Shown here one piece after another: positions 8,447-17,600 of a DNA stretch of 64,000 nucleotides; position 1 is the first letter of the stretch, and each line of letters begins with the position of its first letter. The notes under the pieces were generated by a model. That model had not been told where the DNA came from. It saw only the letters and a program-made list of their open reading frames with translations, and did not search any database. Made by a program: the position numbers and the translations under genes. The stretch covers positions 372,001 to 436,000 of the forward strand of contig NZ_MBDL01000001.1 of assembly GCF_001707755.1 (NCBI RefSeq). The letters are read 5' to 3'. This DNA comes from Acinetobacter celticus (GTDB lineage: Bacteria > Pseudomonadota > Gammaproteobacteria > Pseudomonadales > Moraxellaceae).

Positions 8447-9811
8447 TTAAATGGCTACCTCTTTCCCCAACAACAGCGTTAAATGTTGTCGCGCAGCATC
8501 ATCAATTTGCTGTTTATCAACCTTCACATACGCCACTTGCTGGTCAGACATCACCACGACCTCTTCAATACCACGAATTGCCAAAAGTTGAGAAGTCCAT
8601 TCATCTGTTTGTTCACTTTCTGGCAAGCGCAACACCAGTGAAGACAAATAACGGGGCTGTGCTAAGCCAAAACTAATCAATAACCAAAGAATGGCAATGG
8701 CGGTTAAAATCCCCCACCCTATAGCGGTATTATTCAGCCCTAACAATTGACCGCCCAACATCCCGCCACAAAATGCACCTAAAAATTGGCTACTAGCGTT
8801 CACACCCATTGCGGTTGCTTTCGATTGAATCGGTGCCGCTTTAGACAACCAAGAGGGCAATAATGCTTCCATCACGTTAAAGGCAATAAAGAACAGCCCT
8901 AAGCCTGTTAACAAAAGATATTTAGATTGATAACCGAAAATTAAAACGGCAAGTCCTACAATAATACCGCCAATGGCTGTCAGGAAAATGCCACGCATTT
9001 TGCGATATTTTTCCGCCAAAATAATACTAGGGAAGGCAAAAAACAGGCTAATCACCAATAAAGGCAAATACACCAAGCCATGACTCGATAATGGAATTTT
9101 TGCAAAATCAATCAGCTGTGACGGCACATAAATAAACATAGCGGTCAGTAACAAATGCAGTGAAAAGACCGAAACATGCAAGCGATTTAAATTGCCCATC
9201 TTCAGTACTTGTTTCAACTGCGTCATGTAGCCTTGCTGAAAGTTGCGGTGATGACGCGTGACTTTTGGCACCAGAAGCAACGTGGCAATGGCTGCTAAGC
9301 CCATAATGGTGGTGACCCAAAATAAGCCTGAAATACCGACCAATCCTGTAAGCCACGGCCCGAGGCTAAATGCCACCACAAAAGACAATCCAATGCTCAT
9401 GCCCATAATCGCCATGGCTTTGGTACGCTGTTCTTCACGGGTCACATCGGCAAGTAAGGCCATAACCACAGCAGAAACGGCACCGCCCCCTGCAATTGCA
9501 CGGCCAATAATCACCCCATAAATGGTGTCTGACATGGCAGCCACTGCACCACCTAATGCAAACAATAACAGACCAATCACCACCAAAGGTTTACGGCTGT
9601 AACGGTCAGCAATTAAGCTAAATGGAATTTGTAAAATGGCCTGTGTTAAACCATATACCCCCACAGCAAGACCGATCAAAGCAGGTGTTGCATATTGATA
9701 AGACTGCCCTGCCACCGAAAATACTGGGATAATCATGAACAGGCCCAACATGCGCAATGCAAAAATACTGCTTAGGGCAAAAGTTGAGCGACGTTCTAAA
9801 GCATTCATCAT
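8447..9811 (-). CDS. MFS transporter, YajR-like, with C-terminal ferredoxin-like domain
   Basis: At 454 residues it equals E. coli YajR in length and has the same plan. There are twelve predicted transmembrane segments, the MFS motif A loop (DRYSRKP, about residues 72-78), and a soluble C-terminal ferredoxin-like domain (about residues 388-454, SLVLRLPES onward). YajR is a proton-coupled drug-efflux-type carrier of unknown substrate. The gene reads into ssb with a 51-bp gap. Two tandem Met codons open the frame and either may initiate. Confidence 0.85.
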   Translation of the reverse strand: MMNALERRSTFALSSIFALRMLGLFMIIPVFSVAGQSYQYATPALIGLAVGVYGLTQAILQIPFSLIADRYSRKPLVVIGLLLFALGGAVAAMSDTIYGVIIGRAIAGGGAVSAVVMALLADVTREEQRTKAMAIMGMSIGLSFVVAFSLGPWLTGLVGISGLFWVTTIMGLAAIATLLLVPKVTRHHRNFQQGYMTQLKQVLKMGNLNRLHVSVFSLHLLLTAMFIYVPSQLIDFAKIPLSSHGLVYLPLLVISLFFAFPSIILAEKYRKMRGIFLTAIGGIIVGLAVLIFGYQSKYLLLTGLGLFFIAFNVMEALLPSWLSKAAPIQSKATAMGVNASSQFLGAFCGGMLGGQLLGLNNTAIGWGILTAIAILWLLISFGLAQPRYLSSLVLRLPESEQTDEWTSQLLAIRGIEEVVVMSDQQVAYVKVDKQQIDDAARQHLTLLLGKEVAI

Positions 9812-9903
9812 ATCAATAAGCGTAATTTAAAAGGGAAAATGGATGGAGATATCCTACATCATTCCAGATCACAGTGCTGATGTATTCGCCTCCTTGTACC
9901 AAT

Positions 9904-9928
9904 AAAAAAGGGTGCATTTGCACCCTTT
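9904..9928 (-). terminator. terminator of the DUF475 gene (minus strand)
   Basis: The perfect 9-bp stem AAAGGGTGC / GCACCCTTT has an ATTT loop and is followed by six T on the minus strand, 28 bases after the DUF475 stop codon. Confidence 0.85.
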
Positions 9929-9956
9929 CATTCTCATGTTTTTTATGAAGCCAATA

Positions 9957-11042
9957 TTAACTGTGCTGTGTTTGACGTTTTTTATATTGAATAGACGCAA
10001 TCACGGCCCAGACAATTAATGCCACACCAATTAAACCCGTCACAACTTCAGGTACGTGCACGCCTGTACCGCTGGCCAACATAATAAATGCCAACGCACC
10101 AATGGCATAATGTGCGCCATGTTCTAAATACACATAGGCATCCAATGTGCCTTTGTCGACCAAGTAAATGGTCATTGAACGCACGAACATTGCACCAATG
10201 GCAAGGCCGAGCATAATAATCACCACATCCGAGGTAATTGCAAATGCACCAATCACACCATCAAAACTGAAAGAAGCATCTAATACTTCTAAATAAATAA
10301 AGCCACCGATACCCGCTTTAATTAAGCCAGTTGGTGCGCCATTGGCATCATGTCCAACTGCATTACCCTCTTCATCTACTTCAGGTTCACCACCTAACAT
10401 GTGGCTGAGCACTTGTACGCCAACATAGACCACAATGCCCCAAATCCCTGCCATTGTTACAACTAAGCGTTTTGCTTCATCAATATTGGTCGCCATCACC
10501 AAAAGAGCAATCAGTGCAAGAAAAACTGACATTGCTGGAACATTGGCTAAATTTGCCAAACGGCGTTCTAACCAACGGAACCAATGGGTATCTTTCTCAT
10601 CATCTAAAAAGAAATTCAAGAAAACTAACAATAAAAATGAACCACCAAAAGCCGCAATTTCTGCATGATGTGCCATTAGTTTGGCTGAATATTCAATTGG
10701 GTTATTCAGTGCCATTTTGACCACTTCAAACATGCCCATATCTGCAGTTACAGCCACAATCACAATTGGGAACACCAAACGCATACCAAATACAGCAACC
10801 ACAATACCAACGGTTAAAAAGAGCATTTTCCAGAAATGATCCCAACCCCGTAGTACCGATGCATTGACCACAGCATTGTCAAATGAAAGTGACACTTCCA
10901 TGACCGCTAAAATTGCGGTAATGGTCAGTGCAGTAATCATGGCTTGAACACCAGCATTGGGGCCATGGCTAAAGCCCCAATATGCTGCGATACCCAAACA
11001 CACAATCGTAAAGATGATTGAGAAACCAAAATGTTTCATCAT
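9957..11042 (-). CDS. DUF475/TerC-like integral membrane protein
   Basis: This 361-residue protein has about nine hydrophobic segments and the conserved acidic membrane motifs MEVSLSFDNAVVNA and LEVLDASFSFDGVIGAF. These are characteristic of DUF475, a relative of the TerC/Alx family. TerC relatives act in metal-ion (manganese or calcium) homeostasis or tellurite resistance, and the role of DUF475 itself is uncertain. A hydrophilic loop (about residues 218-240) is rich in acidic residues. It is transcribed alone and is divergent from tenA. Confidence 0.85.
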   Translation of the reverse strand: MMKHFGFSIIFTIVCLGIAAYWGFSHGPNAGVQAMITALTITAILAVMEVSLSFDNAVVNASVLRGWDHFWKMLFLTVGIVVAVFGMRLVFPIVIVAVTADMGMFEVVKMALNNPIEYSAKLMAHHAEIAAFGGSFLLLVFLNFFLDDEKDTHWFRWLERRLANLANVPAMSVFLALIALLVMATNIDEAKRLVVTMAGIWGIVVYVGVQVLSHMLGGEPEVDEEGNAVGHDANGAPTGLIKAGIGGFIYLEVLDASFSFDGVIGAFAITSDVVIIMLGLAIGAMFVRSMTIYLVDKGTLDAYVYLEHGAHYAIGALAFIMLASGTGVHVPEVVTGLIGVALIVWAVIASIQYKKRQTQHS

Positions 11043-11381
11043 GAAAAATCGACCTTAGATAATGGAGTAGAAATATCCAATAAAAATATATAAAACAAAA
11101 ATATACTGACGATCAACAAACTATTTAGCTGTTGATTCTATGTTTTTGCGCTAGGTCATTTTTACCAGAAAAAAGGACTTGAGCAGAATATGCAACGCAA
11201 GTCTGAATTTGAATGACCTAATTATGACGTTTTTTACTGACGATGCCAAAGGACTTCGTATGATTTTATAGAATCAGCGTGCCTGAATGATGGTGTGGAA
11301 TATCTTCAACCCTAGAGTCTTGCTATAGTCCGTAGCGAATAAATTATTTTCTCTTTAGCTTTGTTATTCGGATCTATATTT
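11043..11381. other. spacer between divergent DUF475 and tenA genes
   Basis: No gene is visible in this 339-bp spacer. It contains a nested pair of short inverted repeats, TAGGTCATT / AATGACCTA (11152-11160 with 11212-11220) and GACTTG / CAAGTC (11176-11181 with 11198-11203). These could fold into one long imperfect hairpin. It must also hold promoters for both genes. I did not recognise a Mn2+ (yybP-ykoY) or TPP riboswitch. Confidence 0.3.
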
Positions 11382-12044
11382 ATGCGCTTTTCCCAAGAAG
11401 TATGGCAACGTAATACTGCGTTATATCAAAAAACCTTAGCCCTGCCGTTTAACCAAGAACTGGCCCAAGGCACCTTAAGCAAATCGGCTTTTTGCCATTA
11501 TGTTATTCAAGATTCACATTATTTATTGGCCTATGGACGTGCTTTAGCCGTCTGTGCCGCCAAAGCATTTGATGCCGATGATATCATTCAATTTTCAGAA
11601 GGCGCAAAAATTGCCATTGTGGTTGAGCGTAGCTTACACAATGATTTTATGAAAGAATTTGATATTTCGAAAACTCAATTTGAAAATACGCCACTGACCC
11701 TTGCCTGCCATCATTACACGTCATTTTTAACAGCAACGGCTTGGTCTGAAAGCTATCCTGTGGTTTTGGCATCGCTGCTTCCCTGCTTTTGGATTTATGC
11801 CGAAGTGGGTAAAGATATTGTAGGCAATTCTGTACCCAATAACCCCTACCAAGCATGGATTGATACCTATTCGGGTGAAGACTTCCATACGGCGGTACGC
11901 AACGTCATTGCAACCATTGATAAAGTTGCTGCCCGTTGTGATGCCGACACCCTAGAAAAAATGCATAAAGCCTATACCCGTGGTGCAGAATTAGAATGGT
12001 TGTTCTGGGAAAGTGCTTACCATCAACGCGGTTGGCCACTTTAA
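11382..12044 (+). CDS. tenA: TenA-family aminopyrimidine aminohydrolase (thiaminase II)
   Basis: TenA hydrolyses aminopyrimidine products of thiamine breakdown so that they can be salvaged. Starting at ATG 11382 gives 220 residues and places the family's active-site residues at Asp44 (IQDSHY), Cys135 (LLPCFWIYAEVG) and Glu205 (GAELEWLFW). This is the numbering of the B. subtilis enzyme, so I prefer this start to the TTG at 11361. No other thiamine gene is adjacent, and thiL lies 30 kb away in this window. Confidence 0.9.
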   Translation: MRFSQEVWQRNTALYQKTLALPFNQELAQGTLSKSAFCHYVIQDSHYLLAYGRALAVCAAKAFDADDIIQFSEGAKIAIVVERSLHNDFMKEFDISKTQFENTPLTLACHHYTSFLTATAWSESYPVVLASLLPCFWIYAEVGKDIVGNSVPNNPYQAWIDTYSGEDFHTAVRNVIATIDKVAARCDADTLEKMHKAYTRGAELEWLFWESAYHQRGWPL

Positions 12045-12056
12045 TGCTTCGGCAGA

Positions 12057-12388
12057 TTAATGCATAAAGTTTTGCCATGCATAAATCAAAATAGCTGTAG
12101 CAGCAATCCAACCTGCTGTAGCTACGCCCAAACACATCCACAAGGGGAGTTTTAACGCCAACAGATAGACCAAGAACAAGTAAATAAAATAAGGAATTAA
12201 AGACCATAGACCAAATAATGCCGTTTGACGTAGTGACTCTGCACCTTTTTCTTGTGTAACAATGACATGTGCAATTAATGCAAAAGTGGAACCAGACCTG
12301 CAAGATAAAATGCCTTACTTTTAGAAAATATCGAAATCACCAGTACCGCAACAGCACCTAACATACATTTCAAAAATAAAGACAACAT
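12057..12388 (-). pseudogene. glpM-like small membrane protein gene, frameshifted
   Basis: From ATG 12388 the minus strand encodes a hydrophobic N-terminus (MLSLFLKCML to AFYLAGLVP) that hits TAA at 12275-12277 after 35 codons. Another frame continues without a stop from TFALIAHVIV through SLIPYFIYLFL to IYAWQNFMH and a TAA at 12057. The joined product matches the layout of E. coli GlpM (about 109 residues, four membrane segments, with PLFPTFALIAH at the break). The break is best explained by loss of about 10 bases (3n+1) coding for LFP. GlpM function is poorly known. Confidence is high for the frame break and moderate for the family name. Confidence 0.7.
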
Positions 12389-12445
12389 ATTCACAAATCC
12401 AACAGCAAAAGCTTTAAGCAACTAAGCTTATGCCAATCGTGCTCC

Positions 12446-12802
12446 CTAAAACACATTTAGCGCAATTAAAGCAATCAATGCCGGCATCGCCTGAATATAA
12501 AGAATCTTTTTACTGGCTGTCATTGCACCATAAAGACCCGCCACCAAAACACAGCCTAAAAAGAAATTGGCGAGTTGAATGGCAAAGGGTGCAGATGCAA
12601 AGAGTGACCAAATCAATCCTGTGGCTAAAAAACCATTATATAAACCCTGATTCTGTGCCAAAACTTTGGTGAGTTTTGCCTTTTCAGCCGTATTGCCAAA
12701 GGCTTTCATTCCTAAAGGTTTATCCCACAGGAACATTTCTAAAATTAAAAAATAAAGATGTAAAATTGCAATAATAGCAATCAGAACCTGAGCAACGAGC
12801 AT
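12446..12802 (-). CDS. DUF1304 family membrane protein
   Basis: This 118-residue protein has four hydrophobic segments and the family signature HLYFLILEMFLWDKP near the N-terminus. A central NQGLYNGFLATGLIW segment is also typical of DUF1304. These small inner-membrane proteins have no established function. The gene is divergent from uvrA with a 242-bp spacer. The frameshifted glpM-like gene lies immediately downstream in the same direction. Confidence 0.85.
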   Translation of the reverse strand: MLVAQVLIAIIAILHLYFLILEMFLWDKPLGMKAFGNTAEKAKLTKVLAQNQGLYNGFLATGLIWSLFASAPFAIQLANFFLGCVLVAGLYGAMTASKKILYIQAMPALIALIALNVF

Positions 12803-13044
12803 GTGATTTCCTTTTTATTTTTCAGACCATATTTTGCATTTTAGCCATGAATCAGTCGAAATACTGAATTTTGACATTTAAATTTCTGACTTACAGGTAT
12901 AAAAAACATCATCACCACCCGTTTATTTTAAATCCTGAACTGAGCCGACATAAAATGTCGTTAAAAAATAAATTAATACAGCTTGAACAATTTTAAATCG
13001 CTATCATATATAACTCTTCATTTGTACAATTTCGAGAAAGCTTT

Positions 13045-15876
13045 ATGAGTCAAAGTCATATCCGTATTCGAGGCGCACGTACCCATAACTTAAAAAATGT
13101 GTCACTCGATATTCCACGCGACAAGTTCGTGGTCATTACGGGACTTTCAGGCTCTGGAAAGTCGTCACTGGCCTTTGACACCTTATATGCAGAAGGCCAA
13201 CGCCGTTATGTCGAATCCCTGTCTGCCTATGCGCGCCAATTCCTTTCGCAAATGGAAAAACCAGAAGTCGATTCCATTGAAGGCTTAAGCCCTGCAATTG
13301 CCATTGAACAAAAATCAACCAGCCACAACCCACGTTCAACTGTGGGCACAATTACTGAAATTTACGATTATTTACGTCTATTGTATGCACGAGTCGGAAC
13401 CCCGTATTGCCCAGAACATGACTTGCCAATGGTGGCGCAGACGGTATCTGAAATGGTCGATGCCGTTAAAGTATTAGAAGAAGGTACGGCACTGATGCTA
13501 CTTGCACCAGTGGTACGCGACCGTAAAGGTGAATACACCGCTTTATTTGAACAGTTACAAGGTCAGGGTTTTGTCCGCGCACGGGTCGATGGTGAAATTA
13601 TCGAAATTGAAACCCCACCCGAATTAGACAAAAAGAAAAAACACACCATTGAAGTGGTGGTTGACCGCTTTAAAGTCCGTGAAGACTTAGGCAACCGTAT
13701 TGCAGAAAGTTTTGAAACTGCCTTACGTTTGGGTGGCGACATTGCCGTTTTGTCATGGATGGACGGCGAACAAAATGACCGCACCTTCTCTGCCAAGCAC
13801 TCGTGCCCTGAATGTGAACGCGCTGTCGGTGAACTTGAACCGCGCCTGTTTTCCTTTAACAACCCGTTTGGTGCCTGCCCTGTTTGCGATGGTTTGGGCA
13901 CACGTAGCCATTTCAGTGCGGATAAACTAATTCCAAACAATGAAGTATCGATTAGCCAAGGGGCGATTCGTGGTTGGGACAGACAACGTCCGTATTACTA
14001 CAGCATGATTGAAAAAGTCGCAGCACATTTTGGCTTTTCTTTAGATACGCCGTGGCATGAGCTGGATGCTGAAACCAAAAAGAAATTTCTTTATGGCACG
14101 GGCAAAGACAAAATTGATTTAAGTTACATTGATGAACGTGGTCGTTCGCATAAACGTGTGCAACCTTTTGAAGGGATTTTGCCTCATTTAGAACGTCGCT
14201 ACCGTGAAACCGAAAGTAATTATGTTCGTGAAGATTTAGCACAGTATTTATCCAATGCGGCTTGCGATGCCTGTGACGGCTCACGTCTAAATGAAATTTC
14301 GCGTAATGTGAAAATTTTAGATAAAACCATCGCGCAAATTACTAAAATGTCGATTGGTGATGCAGAGCAGTATTATCAAGATGTGCATCTAGAAGGTGCA
14401 AAAGGCGAAATTGGCGATAAAATTTTTAAAGAAATTCGCGAACGCCTGCACTTCCTCGTTTCAGTCGGTTTGAACTATTTAAGTTTATCGCGTTCCGCTG
14501 AAACCCTGTCTGGCGGTGAAGCACAGCGGATTCGTCTGGCGTCGCAAATTGGTGCAGGCTTAATGGGGGTGATGTACGTTTTAGATGAGCCCTCAATTGG
14601 TTTACATCAGCGGGACAACGACCGACTACTTGAAACACTGGTACGCTTACGTGACCTTGGTAACACCGTTTTAGTGGTTGAGCATGATGAAGATGCCATC
14701 CGTGCCGCCGACCATATTATTGATATTGGCCCCGGTGCAGGTATTCATGGCGGTCACATTATTGCTGAAGGCACTTATGAAGAAATTTTGGCTAACCCGA
14801 ACTCACTCACAGGACAATATCTTTCAGGTAAGCTGAAAATTGCCATTCCTGAAGTTCGGACACAACCACCTAAACCTGAAGAACAAATCAAGTTGATGGG
14901 GGCTGCTGGGCATAACCTAAAAAATGTCGACTTGATCATTCCAATGGGTGTTATGACCTGTATAACAGGTGTTTCAGGTTCAGGGAAATCTACTCTGATT
15001 AACCGTACCCTATTGCCACTGGCAGCCACCCAACTGAATGGTGCAACAACGTTAACTGCTGAAAAATTTGACTCGATTGATGGTCTGCAATTTTTAGATA
15101 AAGTGGTTGATATTGACCAAAGCCCAATTGGTCGTACACCGCGTTCTAACCCTGCAACCTACACTGGTTTATTCACCCCGATCCGTGAATTATTTTCACA
15201 AACCCAAGAAGCCAAAGCACGTGGTTATGCTGCAGGACGTTTCTCATTTAATGTCAAAGGCGGACGCTGTGAAGCCTGTGAAGGCGACGGGATGATTAAA
15301 GTCGCCATGCATTTTTTACCCGATATGTATGTGCCTTGTGATAACTGTCATGGCAAGCGCTATAACCGCGAAACGCTAGAAGTGAACTATAAAGGCAAAA
15401 ACATTTCCGATGTCTTGGAAATGACTGTTGAAGATGCCATGCATTTCTTCGATGCCATTCCTGTAATTCACCGCCGTTTAGAAACTTTATATCAAGTAGG
15501 TTTGGGTTATATCCGTTTGGGTCAATCTGCCACGACACTGTCTGGGGGTGAGGCACAACGGGTAAAATTAGCACGTGAACTGGCCAAGCGCGATACAGGC
15601 AAAACGCTCTATATTTTAGATGAGCCAACCACAGGTCTGCATTTTCATGACATTGCAAAACTGCTCGACATTTTGCATGAGCTACGCAACAAAGGTAATA
15701 CCATTGTGGTGATTGAGCACAATTTAGATGTGATTAAAACCGCAGATTGGATTGTAGACTTAGGCCCTGAAGGTGGTGCGGGTGGCGGGATGATTATTGC
15801 CGAAGGTACACCTGAAGAGGTTGTTAAATCCAAAGTTTCACATACTGCGAAGTTTTTGAAAGCGTTATTGAAGTAA
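13045..15876 (+). CDS. uvrA: excinuclease ABC subunit A
   Basis: UvrA is the damage-sensing ATPase of nucleotide excision repair and works with UvrB. The protein has 943 residues, the usual length. Two ABC modules are present: Walker A GLSGSGKS at residues 33-40 and GVSGSGKS in the C-terminal half. Each module has an LSGGEAQR signature, and there are CXXC zinc-binding pairs ([17 protein letters not shown] and CDNCHG). The SOS repressor LexA is absent from Acinetobacter, and I saw no operator upstream. Confidence 0.98.
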   Translation: MSQSHIRIRGARTHNLKNVSLDIPRDKFVVITGLSGSGKSSLAFDTLYAEGQRRYVESLSAYARQFLSQMEKPEVDSIEGLSPAIAIEQKSTSHNPRSTVGTITEIYDYLRLLYARVGTPYCPEHDLPMVAQTVSEMVDAVKVLEEGTALMLLAPVVRDRKGEYTALFEQLQGQGFVRARVDGEIIEIETPPELDKKKKHTIEVVVDRFKVREDLGNRIAESFETALRLGGDIAVLSWMDGEQNDRTFSAKHSCPECERAVGELEPRLFSFNNPFGACPVCDGLGTRSHFSADKLIPNNEVSISQGAIRGWDRQRPYYYSMIEKVAAHFGFSLDTPWHELDAETKKKFLYGTGKDKIDLSYIDERGRSHKRVQPFEGILPHLERRYRETESNYVREDLAQYLSNAACDACDGSRLNEISRNVKILDKTIAQITKMSIGDAEQYYQDVHLEGAKGEIGDKIFKEIRERLHFLVSVGLNYLSLSRSAETLSGGEAQRIRLASQIGAGLMGVMYVLDEPSIGLHQRDNDRLLETLVRLRDLGNTVLVVEHDEDAIRAADHIIDIGPGAGIHGGHIIAEGTYEEILANPNSLTGQYLSGKLKIAIPEVRTQPPKPEEQIKLMGAAGHNLKNVDLIIPMGVMTCITGVSGSGKSTLINRTLLPLAATQLNGATTLTAEKFDSIDGLQFLDKVVDIDQSPIGRTPRSNPATYTGLFTPIRELFSQTQEAKARGYAAGRFSFNVKGGRCEACEGDGMIKVAMHFLPDMYVPCDNCHGKRYNRETLEVNYKGKNISDVLEMTVEDAMHFFDAIPVIHRRLETLYQVGLGYIRLGQSATTLSGGEAQRVKLARELAKRDTGKTLYILDEPTTGLHFHDIAKLLDILHELRNKGNTIVVIEHNLDVIKTADWIVDLGPEGGAGGGMIIAEGTPEEVVKSKVSHTAKFLKALLK

Positions 15877-15882
15877 GAATAG

Positions 15883-15907
15883 AAGGGCTCGAAAGAGCCC
15901 TTTTTTA
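15883..15907. terminator. uvrA terminator, overlapping the stop of the KAP gene
   Basis: The stem AAGGGCTC / GAGCCCTT has a GAAA tetraloop and runs into six T. The T-run overlaps the stop codon of the convergent KAP NTPase gene. Confidence 0.85.
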
Positions 15908-16741
15908 GTTATCTAATCTAAAAATAAGAAAATCCATATAACTTTTATAAAATTCATCTGCTTGTGCTTTTTCATTATAAATTTCAGTAATTACGTTACT
16001 AATCTGTTTACCTAACTCAGAGTCTTTTTCTCGTTCTAATACTTTTTTAACAATATAACTACTATGTATTGAGTCAAATCTTGAATCCTGAGATATTTCA
16101 TCAAATAACATTTTTTCCCAATCTTCGTTACTTGCCTTCTTCACAGACAATTCATCTTTATTACTCCATCCTTGTTTAACATAAATGTGAAAGATTGCAT
16201 CAATTAAATGAGGTAGTTTTTCTTTATCTAATTCGTAAGTTTCTATGAATTTTTTAAATATGGGTCTTACTTCTCCAAAACTTTCATGTATGCGGAAAGT
16301 AGATTGGGGTTTTTCCATTTTTTCCTTGAGCCAGTCAATAATCTCTTGTTCTAAAGCGGTAACATCTTTTGCAAAAAGTTCTAATACTTGTAAAGCAAAG
16401 CTCAGATTACCTAAGTTCTCCAAACCAATAACTCTTCTAGTTTTTTCATAAAAAATTTCTGGAAATTTTTTATTAACTTGAAGCCCCCAAAAATCTTCAC
16501 AACACTTATGAAAATCGCCCTTAATTTTATTATTCCGTTCTGAAATCAACGTAGAATTTGCTAAATCATTCAATAAAGTAAAATCTAGCTCACCTACTTG
16601 ATCAAACCATTTTTTAAACTCAGTAAGCCATTCGTCAGAGCGAATAAAATAGTAGGAAATCGTCCGTAGAGCTTCATAAGTTTTAGTTTTTCGCCCAGAC
16701 CAATCCTTTTGCCTTTCCTCGATGACCAATTTGATATCTCC
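15905..16741 (-). pseudogene. C-terminal part of KAP NTPase, separated from its N-terminal part by an amber codon
   Basis: This open frame continues in exactly the same reading frame as the upstream KAP NTPase frame, separated only by one TAG at 16742-16744. It encodes about 278 helical, charged residues after the stop, with no motif I recognise (EERQKDWSGRKTKTYEAL near the start, SYMDFLIFRLDN at the end). A TTG at 16727-16729, preceded by a GGGAG Shine-Dalgarno-like sequence, would allow re-initiation and a separate 274-residue product. Either the full gene is a 559-residue protein broken by a nonsense mutation, or the two halves are now made separately. The base composition is very AT-rich. 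Confidence 0.65.
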
Positions 16742-17584
16742 CTATTTAAACTCAAATTTTTCTCCAAAATCCTCAATAAAATATCCTTGCAAAATTCTAA
16801 TTAAAATAATTTCCTTCGTTGACTCTGCAACTACTTCTGGTAATTTTGCTCTAAATTTTCTATATAGATTTATAGCTTTTTGGAAAAATCTAAAATTATG
16901 AATTTCCAAACCATCTGCAAATTTCACCATTAATTCAATCAAAGGCTCATCTATATCTTTTGTATTTGCACGAATCAAAGGTTCTACGGAAGTAATTTTT
17001 ATTTCTTCATCGATTAACTTTTCTTTGTATTCAGCATATTTACTTTTATTTTCACCTTCTGCTTTTGACTCATCAAGAATTAAAATAACCTGACAATTTT
17101 TCTCTAATTTGAGTTGATTCGCCAAGCCCATAACATCTTTAATATCTAACTTATTCGACATCCGTTCAAAATCGTCAAAACAAATAATTGCGTCTTTAAC
17201 TTGGTTAAAAAGCAAATTATCTATAAGTTTTACAGGAGCATTTATACCTAACTGCGTAACACGTGTATCCTTAAAAATTGAAGGCAAACTCTTTAACCAT
17301 CTAGGAACCTCTATTGGTAAATGATGATTTTCAATATTGCTATAAATTTGGGTTTTTAAATCACTCAATGACTCTATACCAAACAATGAAATATAGGCAT
17401 ATTTTCTTTTTGAAAGAACATTATCAGAATCACTCACCCTAATATCTTCTAATAACTTATTCCAAAAATATGTTTTTCCAACACCCCATGAACCAGTAAT
17501 TGCTATTGCACTACCAACTTTATCATTTGTAATATTATGCTCAAGGTGTTCTTGTAAATACTTTATTTTTTCTAATAGATTCAT
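16742..17584 (-). CDS. KAP-family P-loop NTPase, N-terminal part ending at in-frame amber
   Basis: I chose ATG 17584 because AAGG lies upstream and earlier starts would run into the preceding diguanylate cyclase gene. The 280-residue product has Walker A GSWGVGKT (31-38) and Walker B IICFDDFE (133-140). A later ILDES segment fits a sensor strand, together matching the KAP (Kidins220/ARMS and PifA) NTPase clade. Some bacterial KAP proteins, such as F-plasmid PifA, exclude phage. The TAG stop at 16742 is followed in frame by 278 more codons, so the ancestral protein was probably about 560 residues. It lies 16 bases after the diguanylate cyclase stop, on the same strand. Confidence 0.75.
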   Translation of the reverse strand: MNLLEKIKYLQEHLEHNITNDKVGSAIAITGSWGVGKTYFWNKLLEDIRVSDSDNVLSKRKYAYISLFGIESLSDLKTQIYSNIENHHLPIEVPRWLKSLPSIFKDTRVTQLGINAPVKLIDNLLFNQVKDAIICFDDFERMSNKLDIKDVMGLANQLKLEKNCQVILILDESKAEGENKSKYAEYKEKLIDEEIKITSVEPLIRANTKDIDEPLIELMVKFADGLEIHNFRFFQKAINLYRKFRAKLPEVVAESTKEIILIRILQGYFIEDFGEKFEFK

Positions 17585-17600
17585 AAATACCTTAATTTTA

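Noticed and set aside
11043..11220. Possible Mn2+ (yybP-ykoY) riboswitch upstream of the TerC-like gene
   Set aside because: The spacer can form hairpins, but I could not find the conserved core sequences of that riboswitch on the minus strand.
11905..12303. 132-codon minus-strand open frame overlapping tenA and the glpM-like region
   Set aside because: The real homology (GlpM-like) lies in other frames, and this frame has a Cys/His-rich random composition antisense to tenA.
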